Assembly (NCBI GenBank): GCA_037179515.1
Contig: JAXCGZ010017036.1
Coordinates: 26,001-90,000, forward strand
Direction: 5' to 3'
From: Halocaridina rubra
Lineage: Eukaryota > Arthropoda > Malacostraca > Decapoda > Atyidae
Length of the DNA stretch: 64,000 nucleotides
Below, piece after piece: positions 38,439 through 50,944 of the stretch; the first letter of the stretch is position 1, and each line of letters opens with the position of its first letter. The position numbers and the translations under genes are program-made. Under the pieces are notes generated by a model, which saw only the letters and a list, made by a program, of their open reading frames with translations, had not been told where the DNA came from and did no database searches.

Positions 38439-39428
38439 CTAACAAAACCCCCCTACCTCTCTGTCTATCATACCAGCCAATACCGAGACACCTGAATTAG
38501 AAAGATGCACTCCATCCCTTGCATACATATGCTTACGACTAGTGAAGTGATCCCACCCGTCTATAAAACCTATATTATTCTCCCGACAGAAGACTTTCAT
38601 CCTAGCATTTACTCCTATAGCTCGAGACCACCACTCTGAACTTTGGCTAAGCCTAGGGAGAATACCACACATCACAGGAACTGCACCCCTTTTCCTAATC
38701 TTATCCAGGGCTTGTCTATACAACCTAATCAGCTCTTCACTTCTACCATCCTGCACGTCATTTCCCCCAGCTATCAAACAAACAACATCTTTTTTCTCAA
38801 TCCAGCTATTTATTGACTCACCCACCTTCTTCATACCTGCTCCAGGGAAAAAATATTTTCCTCTAACTCTATGCCTGAGTTTCCTGTCTACATATCTGCA
38901 TAGTGAATCCCCTACAATTACCAAAGAACGAGACTTATCCGGAGGATGGGTTACTCCGACCTTGGGAGACTTACCTAGGCTCTTGACCTGAGAGCTTTTC
39001 CCACTTCCATTTTTGCGATCGCTAGTACACCTATCTGACTCTATGGTTCCTGAAGAATTACTGCTGCCACTGTCACATTCATCTCTAAGTGACCTAAATG
39101 AATTAGCAACCTGTAGTCTAAAAGTATCATTTTTCTTAAGAACCATTTTCGTTGAACCCTTATTCACAACTTTCCAGTCGTCTTCATTATTCAATCGACC
39201 CTTCCTGGTTAACACCTCTACTTTACCTCTCAGATCCCTGTTCTCCTCAGCTAAGGATCTGACCTCCTGCCTGACTGCGGCCAACTCATTTCTTAAATTA
39301 AAAATGAGTTTGCTTGCGTCAGACGAGGACAAATCCCCAGCACAGCCACAAACAGCACCAACAACGACACCACCACCAACACCACTACCACTAACACCAC
39401 CAGCACAAAGAACACCACCACTCTCCAT
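38439..39428 (-). CDS. LINE family A ORF1: coiled coil + SGNH/GDSL esterase-like protein (329 aa)
   Basis: Start ATG at 39428 (MESGGVLCAGG). N-terminal Gly/Val-rich stretch, a predicted coiled coil (about 40-74: LIFNLRNELAAVRQEVRSL), a polar linker, then an SGNH-hydrolase-like domain with all three marker blocks: GDS with Ser175, GGND (221-224) and DGVH with Asp305 and His308. CR1-like LINEs are known to encode ORF1 esterase domains; a role in membrane or RNP handling has been suggested but not proven. No PHD finger or zinc knuckle is seen. It ends at the TAG at 38439-38441, overlapping the open ORF2 frame. The copy at 10511 is truncated; this one is complete. Confidence 0.9.
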   Translation of the reverse strand: MESGGVLCAGGVSGSGVGGGVVVGAVCGCAGDLSSSDASKLIFNLRNELAAVRQEVRSLAEENRDLRGKVEVLTRKGRLNNEDDWKVVNKGSTKMVLKKNDTFRLQVANSFRSLRDECDSGSSNSSGTIESDRCTSDRKNGSGKSSQVKSLGKSPKVGVTHPPDKSRSLVIVGDSLCRYVDRKLRHRVRGKYFFPGAGMKKVGESINSWIEKKDVVCLIAGGNDVQDGRSEELIRLYRQALDKIRKRGAVPVMCGILPRLSQSSEWWSRAIGVNARMKVFCRENNIGFIDGWDHFTSRKHMYARDGVHLSNSGVSVLAGMIDREVGGFC

Positions 39429-39494
39429 TGTACTAAGTTTGGTCAAGATTAGAGCTACTGGAAGCACGTCCTCACTGGATGAACCCAGGAACTT

Positions 39495-39817
39495 TTATTT
39501 ATGAGATTGGGATTTTGTCCACTTCTGGGATAAGAGGCTGGGATTTTGTCCTGTTACCCATTCATAACCTCCAAATATTTTATTATCGTTATGGAGGTTT
39601 GGCAGTCACAAAGCACAGACCCCGAGTTGAGGTGAAAGAACCGGATATTTTATATATAATGATTTGTTCTTCTCTAGCCGTGATATTATCTAAGTAGTCA
39701 TCTTTGAAATTTATTGCACATGTGTCTTACATTTTGCTCTTGCCATTTATGTGGTACAGATGTTAGAGACTAGAAGATAGTTTTATTTTAATTATCATCT
39801 GTGTCTGTGTTTTAACA

Positions 39818-39820
<3 letters not shown>
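39495..39820. other. LINE right flank with inverted GGGATTTTGTCC repeats
   Basis: GGGATTTTGTCC appears twice at 39511-39548, inverted relative to 34801-34912. The segment at 39660-39712 resembles 34185-34232. No gene is supported. Confidence 0.55.

Positions 39821-39879
<59 letters not shown>
39821..39879. repeat. Microsatellite (ATT)n
   Basis: About 20 uninterrupted ATT units. Confidence 0.97.
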
Positions 39880-39880
<1 letters not shown>

Positions 39881-39914
39881 GACTACTACTACATGTGATC
39901 TAGGTTTTCATGAC

Positions 39915-39921
<7 letters not shown>

Positions 39922-39987
<66 letters not shown>
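39922..39987. repeat. Microsatellite (AT)n
   Basis: About 65 bp of AT. Confidence 0.98.
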
Positions 39988-40595
<608 letters not shown>

Positions 40596-40689
40596 GCTTA
40601 AAAAGGAAAAAATAGTCTTCATTGTGGATTTTTTATTTTGAATATATGTTGCTTCACTCATTTCTGTGCTTATAGAACTAACATCTTGA

Positions 40690-40885
40690 AGAGTAATTTC
40701 TTGCGAGATAACCTCTGTAACCCTGCTTTCTAAGACGACTACAGAGGATTATACAAACAGATTAAGAAATAGATTAGCAAACCCAGAGACATGATATTAT
40801 CTCTTGTTGAAGTCAAAAAATCCTATGCTAAGAAGTAGTATGCTAAAACTCGCGCGCATTTCAAGAATATTTGTTATTTGCATAA
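40690..40885 (+). repeat. Dispersed repeat R4, copy 3
   Basis: Contains TTGCGAGATAACCTCTG, GCTTTCTAAGACGACTAC, ATACAAACAGATTAAG and AAAATCCTATGCTAAG; the only R4 copy not touching a (TA)n array. Confidence 0.8.
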
Positions 40886-40944
40886 AAAGTCTCCATGCTG
40901 GATATGTGATTTTGGATAATCCTTGCTTTCTTCTTTTCCTGTGC

Positions 40945-41505
40945 TTGTATCACGTCATCCTCATCAAAACAAGAAGTATCTGAATTTCAGATCAAAACTT
41001 AGCACGAGGGTCTGCCCCTCTCTTTTTTTGTCTTACATTATTTAATTTTCGTGCTTTTCCCTCCAATTCCCTTGTATCCTTAATTCCCTCCCCTTTTTTC
41101 CCCTCCTATCCCATCCCATCCATCCTTGTATCACGTAGGAACCTAGAAATGATTAGAATCTGAATTCCAGATTAAAACTTAGCACGAGGGTCTCCCCCTC
41201 TCTTTTTTCTCTCTTACTTTATTTAATTTTCGTGCTTTTCCCTCCAATTTCCTAATATCCTTAATCCCCTTCTCCTTTTTCCCCTCCTATCCTATCCCAT
41301 CCATCCTTGTATCACTACAATGCACTGAGATAATCCAGAATTTGAATTCCAGATCAAAACTTAGCACGAGCGTCTGCCCCTCTCTTTTTTTCTCTCTTAC
41401 TTTATTTAATTTTCGTGCTTTTCCCTCCAATTCCCTAATATCCTTAATCCCCTTCCCTTTTTTTCCCCTCCTATCCTATCCCATCCCATCCTTGTATCAC
41501 TAAAA
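40945..41505 (+). repeat. Tandem array of three ~180-bp units
   Basis: Three units spaced 180 and 182 bp apart share TGAATTCCAGATCAAAAC, TTAGCACGAGGGTCTGCCCC, TATTTAATTTTCGTGC and CCATCCTTGTATCAC. It lies between R4 copies 3 and 4, suggesting a duplication internal to a larger R4-containing element. Confidence 0.9.
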
Positions 41506-41519
41506 ACATATTGCAAGAT

Positions 41520-41850
<331 letters not shown>

Positions 41851-41939
41851 AGGAAAAATAAACAAATGAAATTATTTTTATATAAGAGAAAAACTATAAA
41901 CAAATACTTAAAAAAAGCAAAATATATAAAAAGATAGAG

Positions 41940-42166
41940 GTAGCCCTGTGGTAGGGGCAGTAGGAGAAGTTGGCAGTTGTGAAGTGACACAGGTTGTGGA
42001 AGAGCCGGGAGGATGGGCTGTGGCACTTTAGCAGTGCCATCTGAACGGTCGCTAGCTCCCTCATCATTGCCCATAGAGCAAAGTAATCCCCTTATTGTTT
42101 TCTTTCTTTGATGTCGGCTACCCCCCAACTAAACGGGGAAACAGCCAAAGTAGATAGATAGATAGA
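41940..42166 (+). mobile_element. Probable LINE 3'-end fragment with (TAGA)n tail
   Basis: About 220 bp ending in a hairpin-like GGCTACCCCCC..CGGGGAAACAGCC followed by TAGATAGATAGATAG. A GC-rich hairpin plus tetranucleotide tail is the usual form of some LINE 3' ends in arthropods. No coding part is attached, so the family is unknown. Confidence 0.4.
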
Positions 42167-42689
42167 AAAAAAAATTAATATAAAGGCCATAGATTGAGAA
42201 AATACCAAGCAAAATATTATTATATTGCCAACTATAAGGCTGTGTGATGCCTAGCTGTGCTTCCCAAGGTCACACCAGCTTGCTGTTGGGTTCACAATGT
42301 GTTAAGCTTAGATTCTACTCATGATTTCTTATCATCTTCTGTGAAAGCTTCACATTCTAGGATATATTGCGGCAGAGGTTGTGTTGTTGCTTTCTGGCAG
42401 AAGGTACCCACTTTAATGATGATGTATATGATTTCCTAGGTACATTTGTATCCAGGTCTCCGTCTGTGGATATTGATTACAGTACTTCTGTGAAGGGAAC
42501 TGGAGAGCTTTATATGCTGGAGGTTTGTAATTGCTTTGTACCAAGACGTGGAGGCTGAGCCATCGTCTTTGCACTAGTTATGTCTTGCTCACTGGAGTTC
42601 GTAGAGTCTCTGGTGACTTTGTTTTTGACCCCCACCTGTGGGCCAAAAAGGGAAGGTCTGCTCACCCTCAAGGGAGAACATCCAGGAAA

Positions 42690-42911
42690 AAAAAAATTTA
42701 TTTGAAGGATACTTGGAGATAGGGAAATTTGAACCTCTGTCCAGAATGAGGCTTGTTTGGCTACATGGTTGGCTTTTTCATTTCCTTTGATGCTGATGTG
42801 CCTTGGGATCCAGGCAAAGATGATGGTTTTACCAGTGCTTGTGGCTCTGTGGCAGAGGTGGAGTATCTCGGTGATTATTCTCGCACTGTCTCTTAATAAC
42901 CTGTAAGACAC
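42690..42911 (-). pseudogene. RNase H domain remnant of the I-type LINE
   Basis: The frame reads IIFAWIPRHISIKGNEKANHVAKQ, the RNase H signature of I-type LINEs (W-P-H-x-G/S-I-x-GNE-x-AD). The usual catalytic Asp at the end of the motif is Asn here. The frame then runs into unrelated sequence. Confidence 0.7.
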
Positions 42912-43520
42912 ACCTTGAGTCTGTGAGAATGAGGGCGTGGTCTGCTTCTTGGAGAGTGATGTGGTTCAGGGCTTTATCGATAGTGATCTATTCAGTTTGG
43001 AGTAAGGTGCAGGAGTTAAGCAGTCTCCAGGACTCCTTATGTCCTTCTGTGACAAGAGCAGCAGCTAAGGCTCCAGTTTTTGGTTAACTGAGCCATCAGT
43101 GTAGACAATCAGGAAGTTGAGTCTGATCCAGTTTCTGATTTTCTCACTGCATATATTTGAAGACATTGGGGTTGACTGAGCTCTTTGGGCTGTTTGGAAA
43201 TTCAATCTTGATGTCAATGGGCAGTTGTTTCATGGAAAAGGATATCTGTAGTCAGTATATGGAGTGTCCAGGCTGCTAGTTTTGATGTTGTCCACATTGC
43301 CTAAAGTTAGAAGCTTGGTGCACACCTTAGCTCCTCAGGTCCTCCTGGGAAGGTCATGATGTAGGTTGAGTGCTAACTTGAAATTCTTGCTGGCAATGCA
43401 CGGACGTTATGATGTAGTGGTTTTCACTACGATGGAAGCCATTCGCCGCAGAGATCTGTTTTAGAGAAAGAAGGTTAGTTTATAGCTGAAGGTTTTCTAT
43501 CTTCGTTCACATGGGAGCTC

Positions 43521-44720
43521 CTAGCATAGTTTGCATGGCATTGTTCTGCATGCATCAATCTTGGCCCAATGTGGGTCCAGTAGGAGCCACAGGGTGAGCC
43601 AGACGTAATCCATGAGACTTCCTATGACCTGTATGTAGAATGTTTTTAGGAGACTGAGGTTTGCACTTTCATAGATGCCTGACAGATGCAAGAGTATTGA
43701 CTGGAGCATATTGCACTTGTCACTCAGGTATTGGATCTCAGATTTAAAGTTGAGTGCACTATCTATGTAGATTTCCAAATATTGGTGCTTATTGACTCAA
43801 TCAAGAGGGTCCTATTTAATGAGTAGTCTTCTTTCTAGTCTTGGCAGTTTGATGGCAAGTGCTTTTGTTTTTAGGGCATTAATTTTGAACCCAAGGGAAT
43901 CTGAGGTACTATAAATCTTGTTTAGGCTCTTTTGAACTAGGTCAAAGGCATTATGGCCTCTTGCAACCAGGGCATAATCATCGGGATAATTGAAGATTCT
44001 GGTCCTTTGTGGCAGTTTGACGTCCTTGACTTTCTCCATGAAGTAGATGAAGAGGAAGGGACTGAGGATGCCACCTTGAGGTGTCCCATTTTCTTGTTGT
44101 CTGAAGGCTGAGTAGTGCCCATGCACTCTCACTCAAGCAGTGCGATCTAACAGATTCATCTTGATCCAGGAGAGAAGATTATTTCTAATTTGTTTGTCAA
44201 CAAGTTTGGAGAGTGTAGCAGGCACATTTGCTAGTTCAAAGGTATTCTCTAGGTCCAGAATGAAGATGATTCCTTGGTGATTATCTATGAATGATAGCAG
44301 ATATGCTATGTATTCAGTTGGGCCTACTCCAGGCTGATAGGCAGACATGTTCTGATGGAAGGGTGGGCACTTCCAGTGGAGCCTATTGAGGACCCTCTTC
44401 TCTGCTGTCTTGCTCAGACAGCTTAGAAGAGATATTGGCCGTAGATTGTCTGGATCTTTGGGTTTCGGGATGGGCTGGAAGTCTGCCCTATTCCAAGATG
44501 CTGATCTGACTCTTTGAAGCCATGTGGTGTTTATGAGTGAGACTAGGTTAGTTCTCCTTGAGGTTCGAGTTTTTTGGATCAGGTTATATGTTATCCTATC
44601 TGCTTTGGGGGCTGTGTTATTCAAGCTCTTGCTAGCCCTTCTTAGTTCAGTTACAGTGAAGGGGGGTGTCAGTGGGGTCTTTGGTGTCACATTTTTCTCT
44701 GATTCTCTCCCCTCTTTCAC
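43521..44720 (-). pseudogene. I-type LINE reverse transcriptase remnant
   Basis: Frames 44720-44133, 44132-43812 and 43778-43521 together show FTVTELRRASKSLNNTAPK, a DNLRPISLLSCLSKTAEK block, FILDLENTFELANVP (in place of the usual D-x-x-x-A-F-D), GTPQGGILSPFLF and YPDD in the active-site position (usually YADD). Stops separate the parts. Not functional. Confidence 0.8.
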
Positions 44721-45254
44721 TGGTGAGGATCTGTATAGTTCTTTTCATAGAAATGGGGAGTTCCTCAGAGTCAGCTATCTCAGAAACTTGAGGGAGAACT
44801 TCTACTTTGTTGGGTCTCTGTGAGGGATGATCCTTGGTGTTCTTCCTTCTGCTATGAGATTGATGCTTTTTCACATTTGGCCCACACTTGTGTGGGCATT
44901 GAGTGTAGCGCACCATGTGAGCCATTTTTCCCTTTGATTCCTTTATATTGTCATGTACGTGTTCCTTGACTGCTTGATGAACATGGTATGATTCTTTAGT
45001 GGGTCAGTTTCTATGGATTTTCCTAGTGACTTTGAGCCAGTGGTTAGGTTCCTTGACTCTGTCACAGTAGTACCATCTATCCTTATACTGAACTGCCTTT
45101 GCTTGCAAAGGGGAATGGAGGAGTCAGCTGCAGCTTGCATAACATTAACTAGTTCTGCCTCAGCTTGATTGATGTCCTCTGGAGGAGTGTACTCAGCTTA
45201 CCAGTTGGCGATATGTTCCTCAAAGCTGCTCCAATTTGCTCTTCTGAAATTCCA

Positions 45255-45838
45255 TCAAGATGGAGGGACAGGGATCTGGAAAGTATCTGGAATTCTCAGC
45301 TTGAGATGTACCCCATAGTGTTCGCTTGTGACGTAAGGGTGTACTCTGCACATTGGGTCTTGCTTCAGGGAGTCTGAGATGAAGGTGAGGTCCAGTATAC
45401 CTCCTCTGTTGTGGGTTGGCCCATAGTCATTTAACATGATGATGCCATTGCACTCGTCTAGCAGATGCATGATGTGCCTGCCTGTTGTGCAGGTGTAGTT
45501 TTAGTTGAACCTGGAGTGGTGAGGGATAAAATCCACCTATGACCAGGTTTGTCTGGCTGGATATGGCAAATTGGATGGTCTAGTCGATTTCATCTTTCTG
45601 GGGGTCTGTAAATATTTTAGAAGGTGATATTGCTGCTCTGAATTTTTATGCTGGCGGCTTGGATTTGGACTCCCTCTCCACAGATCACTGGCTGCGAGAT
45701 TTCCTTGGTAGATATGTTTTTGATGAATATGGCACTGCCTCTGTTTTCACCTGATGACCAGTGTTGGTAGAAGCCCTGGTACCCAGAAATTTTTGGAATG
45801 ATGTTTCCTGTGCACAGGGTCTCCTGCACCATGATCAC
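45255..45838 (-). pseudogene. I-type LINE endonuclease remnant
   Basis: 45838-45617 reads VQETLCTGN..ISGYQGFYQHWSSG..RGSAIFIKN, an APE-type endonuclease N-terminal half. 45470-45255 reads LDLTFISDS and TSEHYGV, matching the C-terminal S-D-H block with Asp changed to Glu. The two are separated by stops. Confidence 0.65.
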
Positions 45839-46579
45839 ATAAATTTTCTCAGCTTTGGCTGTGCACTCTAGGTATTGGATTTTGCTCCTTAGGCCTTGAG
45901 CATTTCAGTATAGGATCCCAAGATAAGGCATCTTGAAAGCTATAAGAAGAGGAAGAGGAAGGGGTGGCAGGTTGGTAGAGCTGAGGCTGGGTTTTCTTCA
46001 GCATTGTTAGTGCAATGATACTATGGACAGTGCTTAAGGGAAGATAAGGAAAACAAACTTCCTGATCTTCTATGCAGGACACATCTCCCTCAAGTGAGGA
46101 CACTCCAATGACCGCACTCTTTTGGTAGCTTCTTTGCTAGTAGGGTAAATGGTAAACTCATTCTGAAGGTTGGGCTTAATGGTACACCCAATCTCAATGA
46201 GGGAATTGTCATGCTCATGGAGTTCGATGGCCTTCACTGGCTTTGTGGCTAGAACCTTGAATTTGGAGATGGAGTTGGAGCTTGAATTAGAGGAGGAGAG
46301 TCCAGCTGCTGGAGTTTTGGTGGAGAGTCAGTATTTCAGTATTTCAATGAACAATAATAAAGTCTGGTTCGTTTAAAAAAATATATATAAAAACGGAGGT
46401 AATCCTTGTTGGATAAATGGGTGGAAATTTTTCCTAAAATAGGGGGAGTCACTGGATGGTTCCTCACTGTGCATTTTGGGAGTTCAGGATGGGTGGTCTG
46501 GAGATATTCCTGACTTTCTATGGTCAGTGATTATGGCTAGTCAGGAGAGGAGATAGGTATATCTGCACTATGCAATGAG

Positions 46580-47660
46580 TGAGAAAACAATGTCGTCATA
46601 GCACATGTTCACCTGATGCTAATATACCCCGGTCATTCCTCCTTGCCGATAAAGAGCAGTCACAATTCCCCCCACCACCACCTAGGCTTGGGTGGCAAAG
46701 ATATTTTTATGTTAGGCCCGACAGCCATAGCTGGTTTACCTCCACTGCTTCTTCACATAGCAACCTTACTCCTTCCCTCCCCAGATTACTGTGCCTGGTG
46801 TGCTAACCAGAGCAAGAAATCCCTTTGGCCTGTGTCTCCAATAGACGATCTTTCTTCATTCATTCCTGTCCCTTGCACTCTCTCTACCTTGTTCCACTGA
46901 CATACCATGTGCATCCAGTTTGCCTCTCACCCCATCCATCTATATCATTCTAGGTCTTCCATTCGACCTTATTGTAGTAGCCCAAGTTTTGCTATCCACA
47001 CTCTCATTGCTAGTCGTTCATCATTCATTCTTCCCATATATCCAACCCATCTCAATACTCTTTGATCTAACTTATCTGCCAGCCTTGTTTCAACACCTGT
47101 TCTCTGCAATACCTCCTCATTTTTCACTGCAAGTATTCGTTATACACCTATCTTACTCCTCAAACACGTCATCTCCATTACATTCATATTGTTCTTTTCA
47201 GCCCTTCTTGCATTCTAAGAGGGGTTTTGCATCATACAATGCCGTAGGCATAATCACTCCTTCATATATACTTCTCTTTGCGTTTATATCTAAATACATG
47301 CTTTTTGAAACAATTAGCATCCCACCTAGACATTTACTCGCATCCTTCATTCTATAACTTGCCTCCACATTCACTTGTCCATTCACTGTAACTTGCAAAC
47401 CCAGACCCTTAAAACTCATTTTTCTCAAGCATCTCCCCATCCACTCTCATAATCAATCTGTCAACATTAATTCACCCCTGTACATCTTATAACTGGGATT
47501 GTACCAACATTCACACGTAGCTTTATTCTCTCACACACCCTTTCAAACTCAATCACCAAATACCTCACCACCTCAGATTCAGCCACCAGTCCCATGTCAT
47601 ATGCAACTAGCAATTGATTTACTTTCCACAAACTTACATTCTCACTAAGTAATCTCAACG
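46580..47660 (-). pseudogene. RTE-like LINE fragment, decayed (third RTE family)
   Basis: Minus-strand frames 47658-47467 (LVAYDMGLVAESE..FERVCERIKLRVNVG) and 47440-47198 (LQVTVNGQVNVEASYRMKDASKCLGGM..RSIYEGVIMPTALYDAK) correspond to the RT thumb and post-RT region of RTE-type elements common in decapods. The YADD motif region is altered (VAYDMGL). Sequence down to about 46580 looks like the remaining C-terminal and 3' part, but no long frame survives. Distinct from the RTE copies at 22.8-27.4 kb. Confidence 0.6.
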
Positions 47661-47676
47661 CTCTGTCTTACCATTC

Positions 47677-47800
<124 letters not shown>

Positions 47801-47929
47801 GTAAGATAAATAAATGAAAGAGCGCTAGGTAGAGGCTTGGAATTAGTTTTGTCGTGAAAAGTGAATTAATTGCTATTTGCAGATGGCAAGGCCCTAGTGG
47901 CTGATTCTAAGAAAGAACTGAAGCATGAA

Positions 47930-48032
<103 letters not shown>

Positions 48033-48113
48033 GTGTGTGATTACCTAATTGTGTTTACGGGAAAGAGCCCAAAGCTCGTATCTTCCCGTCTCCTGATCGC
48101 TTCCATTTTAGAC

Positions 48114-50918
48114 TTAGTGATACTTATCATACCTGTCCTTAAAACTATGGATTGAGATAGCATTAACTACCTCCTCGCTTAGCCAATTCCAATTATCAAC
48201 TACTCTTACACTGAAAAAGTATTTCCTTACATCCTGCAAAGAAGTTTTCTTACGAAGCTTCAAACTGTGACCTCTAGTTCTAGAGCCTGCCATATTAAAA
48301 AATCGATCCCTATCCACTCTGTCATAACCATGAAGGAATTTAAAGACTGTCACCATATCCCCCCTAAATCTTCTAGCTTCGAGTGATGGTAAGACTAATT
48401 CCTCAGCCTCTCATCATAACTGAGATTGTGTATTTCTGGCACCAGTTTCGTGGCATGTCTTTGAACTTTTTCAAGCTTAGCTATGTGCTTTTTCAAGTGC
48501 GGATTCCAAAAGAGGGCTGCATATTCGAGTTTTGGCCTCACATAGGTTACATAAATATTTCTGAACATTTCCTTGTCCATGTGCCTGAAGGCTACCCTTA
48601 CATTTGATAAGAATGCATATGCTGCCCTTACTATGCCATTTATATGTATTTCTGGAGACAAATCTGCCAGTATGTTTACTCCTAGATCTCTCTCATTTTC
48701 TGTCTCTTGAAGGTGTACTCCAGCCACCGAGTAGTCAAGCTTGGGCCCTCTTGCACTTGTACCCATTCTCATTACCTTACATTTTGAAGTATTGAATTTC
48801 ATTAGCCACTTTTCTGACCACTCATGCAGATTATTTAGATCCTCCTGAAGTTCTCTACCATTGTTCTCGTTTTTTACTTTCTTCACAATCTTTGCATCAT
48901 CTGCAAACATATTCATGAATGAATTTACAGACTCTGGTAGGTCATTTACATATACAAGGAACAAAAGTGGCCCTAAAACTGAACGCTGTGGAAATCCACT
49001 ACTAACTCTTCTCCATTCAGACCCTGAGTGTCTTACTCTAACCCTCTGTTCCCTTCCTTCTAAGTAAGTTTTTATCCATTCCAAAACATTTCCACCTATT
49101 CTAGCCATTGCTTGCAGCTTCCTAATAAGTCTCCCATGTGGAACAGTGTCAAACACTTTCTGGAAGTCTAGGAATATGCAATCTGCCCAGCCCTCTCTCT
49201 CCTGTAAGATTCGGCTTACCTCATCATAAAATTCTAATAAGTTTGTTGCTGTTGATCTACCTTCTCTGAAGCCATGTTGCCTCACTGACAAAAAGTTGAA
49301 GGATTCCAAGTGAAGAGAGATATGTTTCCTTAGTAGTTTCTCCATAACTTTGCAAACTATGCTGGTCAAGGAAACTGGTCTATAGTTCAGAGCCGTGTCC
49401 CTCCTTCCCTTTTTGAAGATAGGTATCACGTTTGCTTGTTTCCAGTATCTTGGAATATCCCCTGACTTTTTAAATATGATACTTAGTGCCACTGATATTG
49501 AGTTTGCTCATTTTTTAAGGGGATATATCATCAGGACCTGTAGCTTTATGAACATCTAACTCCATCAGCGCCTTGCATACCTCTGTGGCTGTAAGGTTAA
49601 TATTCTCTAATACCGGCCCTTGACCTTTTATCTCTGCAATCTGAGGTGGTGGGGTATTTTCTACTATAAATACTGACTGAAACTCCTTGTTCAATTCTTT
49701 GCAGATCTCTTCATCCATCTCAGTGATGCTTCCATCCTCTCTCTTAAACCTTAAAACCTGTTGTTTTACCTTCAGTTTTCCTCTGATAAAGCTGTGGAAA
49801 AGCTTGGGATTTTCTTTAGCCTTCCTGGTGATGTCCCTCTCATAGTCTCTCTCTGCCTCTCTTCTTTTACTTAGGTAGTCATTTCTTGCTCTTCTATAGG
49901 TTTGCCAGGCGTTAATGTTTTTTCTCCTCCTATTCCTTTTCCAGCATTTGTCTCTCCACTCCTTAGCTCTTTTACACTCATTATCGAACCATTTCTCTCT
50001 GGCATGAATTACACCTACTTTGGTGAAAGGTATGCAGCAATATACTATCTTTCCATATTTCTCACAAAATATGTCATACATTTCTTGTACAGATTTGTTG
50101 TAAAATAAGGTTCTCCCGTCAATAACTGCAAAAAGCTAATTCATTTTGATGTAATCTCCTTTCGGATAGTTCCTCCTCATGTCCTCAGTGCCTCTACTCT
50201 CAGGCAGAATATCTTCAATGATATACTCCATCAACAACACACAGTGGTCACTCTTTCCAAGTGGTGGTTCATACTCAATTTTTTCAATATCCAACACATT
50301 ATCTGTGAACACTAGATCAAGTAGTGATGGCTCATCCCCACCCCTGGCCCTCGTTGGTTCCATTACATGTTGGTGTAGGAAATTCCATTGTACGCAATCT
50401 AGGAATCTTGCCCCGAATGAGTCCTCACCACTGTGTGGGTCAAGATTTATCCAATCTATCTCTTTATGATTAAAATCTCCCATAATCAAAATCCTACATT
50501 TTCTCTCCCGTGCCATGTTAACAACTGAGTTTATGACTTCAGTAGTACCTATATGACTTTCCTCATAAACCTCTAGCCTATTCTGGTTCCTTGGTGGGTT
50601 ATATACAACAGTTATTTTAATGCTCTCTGACCCAGTATTTATGCGAGCAACAAGAAATTCCTTGAACTCACTTTTTATAGCCAAGTTTATTTCTTCAACT
50701 TGAATCCTTTCACTTATGAGCAGTGCTATCCCTCCACCAGTCCTCTCAGATCTTTCAACCCTTAATATTCTGCAGCCCTTAGGAAAAACTGTGACACTGT
50801 TTATGTCCTCACTCAACTTAGTCTCTGTAATTGCTACTATATCTGCCTTACTGTTGTGAATCCTATCTTTTAATTCTATTGCCTTACCAGCTAATCCATC
50901 AGCATTTGTGTATAACAA
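48114..50918 (-). pseudogene. LINE family B ORF2, several frame breaks
   Basis: Minus-strand pieces: endonuclease 50918-50136, ending at a GAG-to-TAG stop after KGDYIKMN; linker and first RT motif 50081-49515, ended by an 8-bp deletion in the segment after TGPDDISP; RT 49492-48395 (YRPVSLTS, LDFQKVFDTVPH, SGFPQRSVLGP, FADD), ended by a 1-bp deletion near 48401; and the C-terminal domain 48356-48114. A 9-bp in-frame loss lies near 49470. The conserved block SGVPQGS reads SGFPQRS and KAFD reads KVFD, so this RT would probably be impaired even if the frame were whole. Confidence 0.9.
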
Positions 50919-50944
50919 TCTTAATGATGCCCCATCCCCTGATC

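Larger units (their letters stand above)
35187..39494 (-). mobile_element. CR1-like LINE, family A copy 2 (full length, both ORFs open)
   Basis: About 4.31 kb on the minus strand, from AGTTCCTGGGTTCATCC at 39494 to a TTAAGTTCTTATGTTCTTAT-like 3' terminal repeat at 35187. Its 5' start coincides with that of the copy at 10447, which supports full length. ORF1 (329 aa) and ORF2 (1023 aa from the first in-frame ATG) are both uninterrupted. No convincing TSD is visible. It is inserted between inverted GGACAAAATCCC-type blocks next to a telomere-like tract. Confidence 0.92.
42510..46330 (-). mobile_element. Old I-type LINE (endonuclease, RT, RNase H), heavily decayed
   Basis: A series of minus-strand fragments in a colinear order gives endonuclease (about 45838-45255), linker, RT (44720-43812), post-RT (43778-43521) and RNase H (about 42911-42700). 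An RNase H domain after the RT places it in the I/Ingi/Nimb/R1-like group; the exact clade is an inference. Many stops and frameshifts separate the pieces, so it is much older than the other LINEs in the window. The upstream part near 46100-46330 may hold ORF1 remains. Confidence 0.75.

Noticed and set aside
40945..41505. CRISPR-like array
   Set aside because: Three ~180-bp units repeat over their whole length with no short repeat/variable spacer pattern, and the window is clearly eukaryotic.
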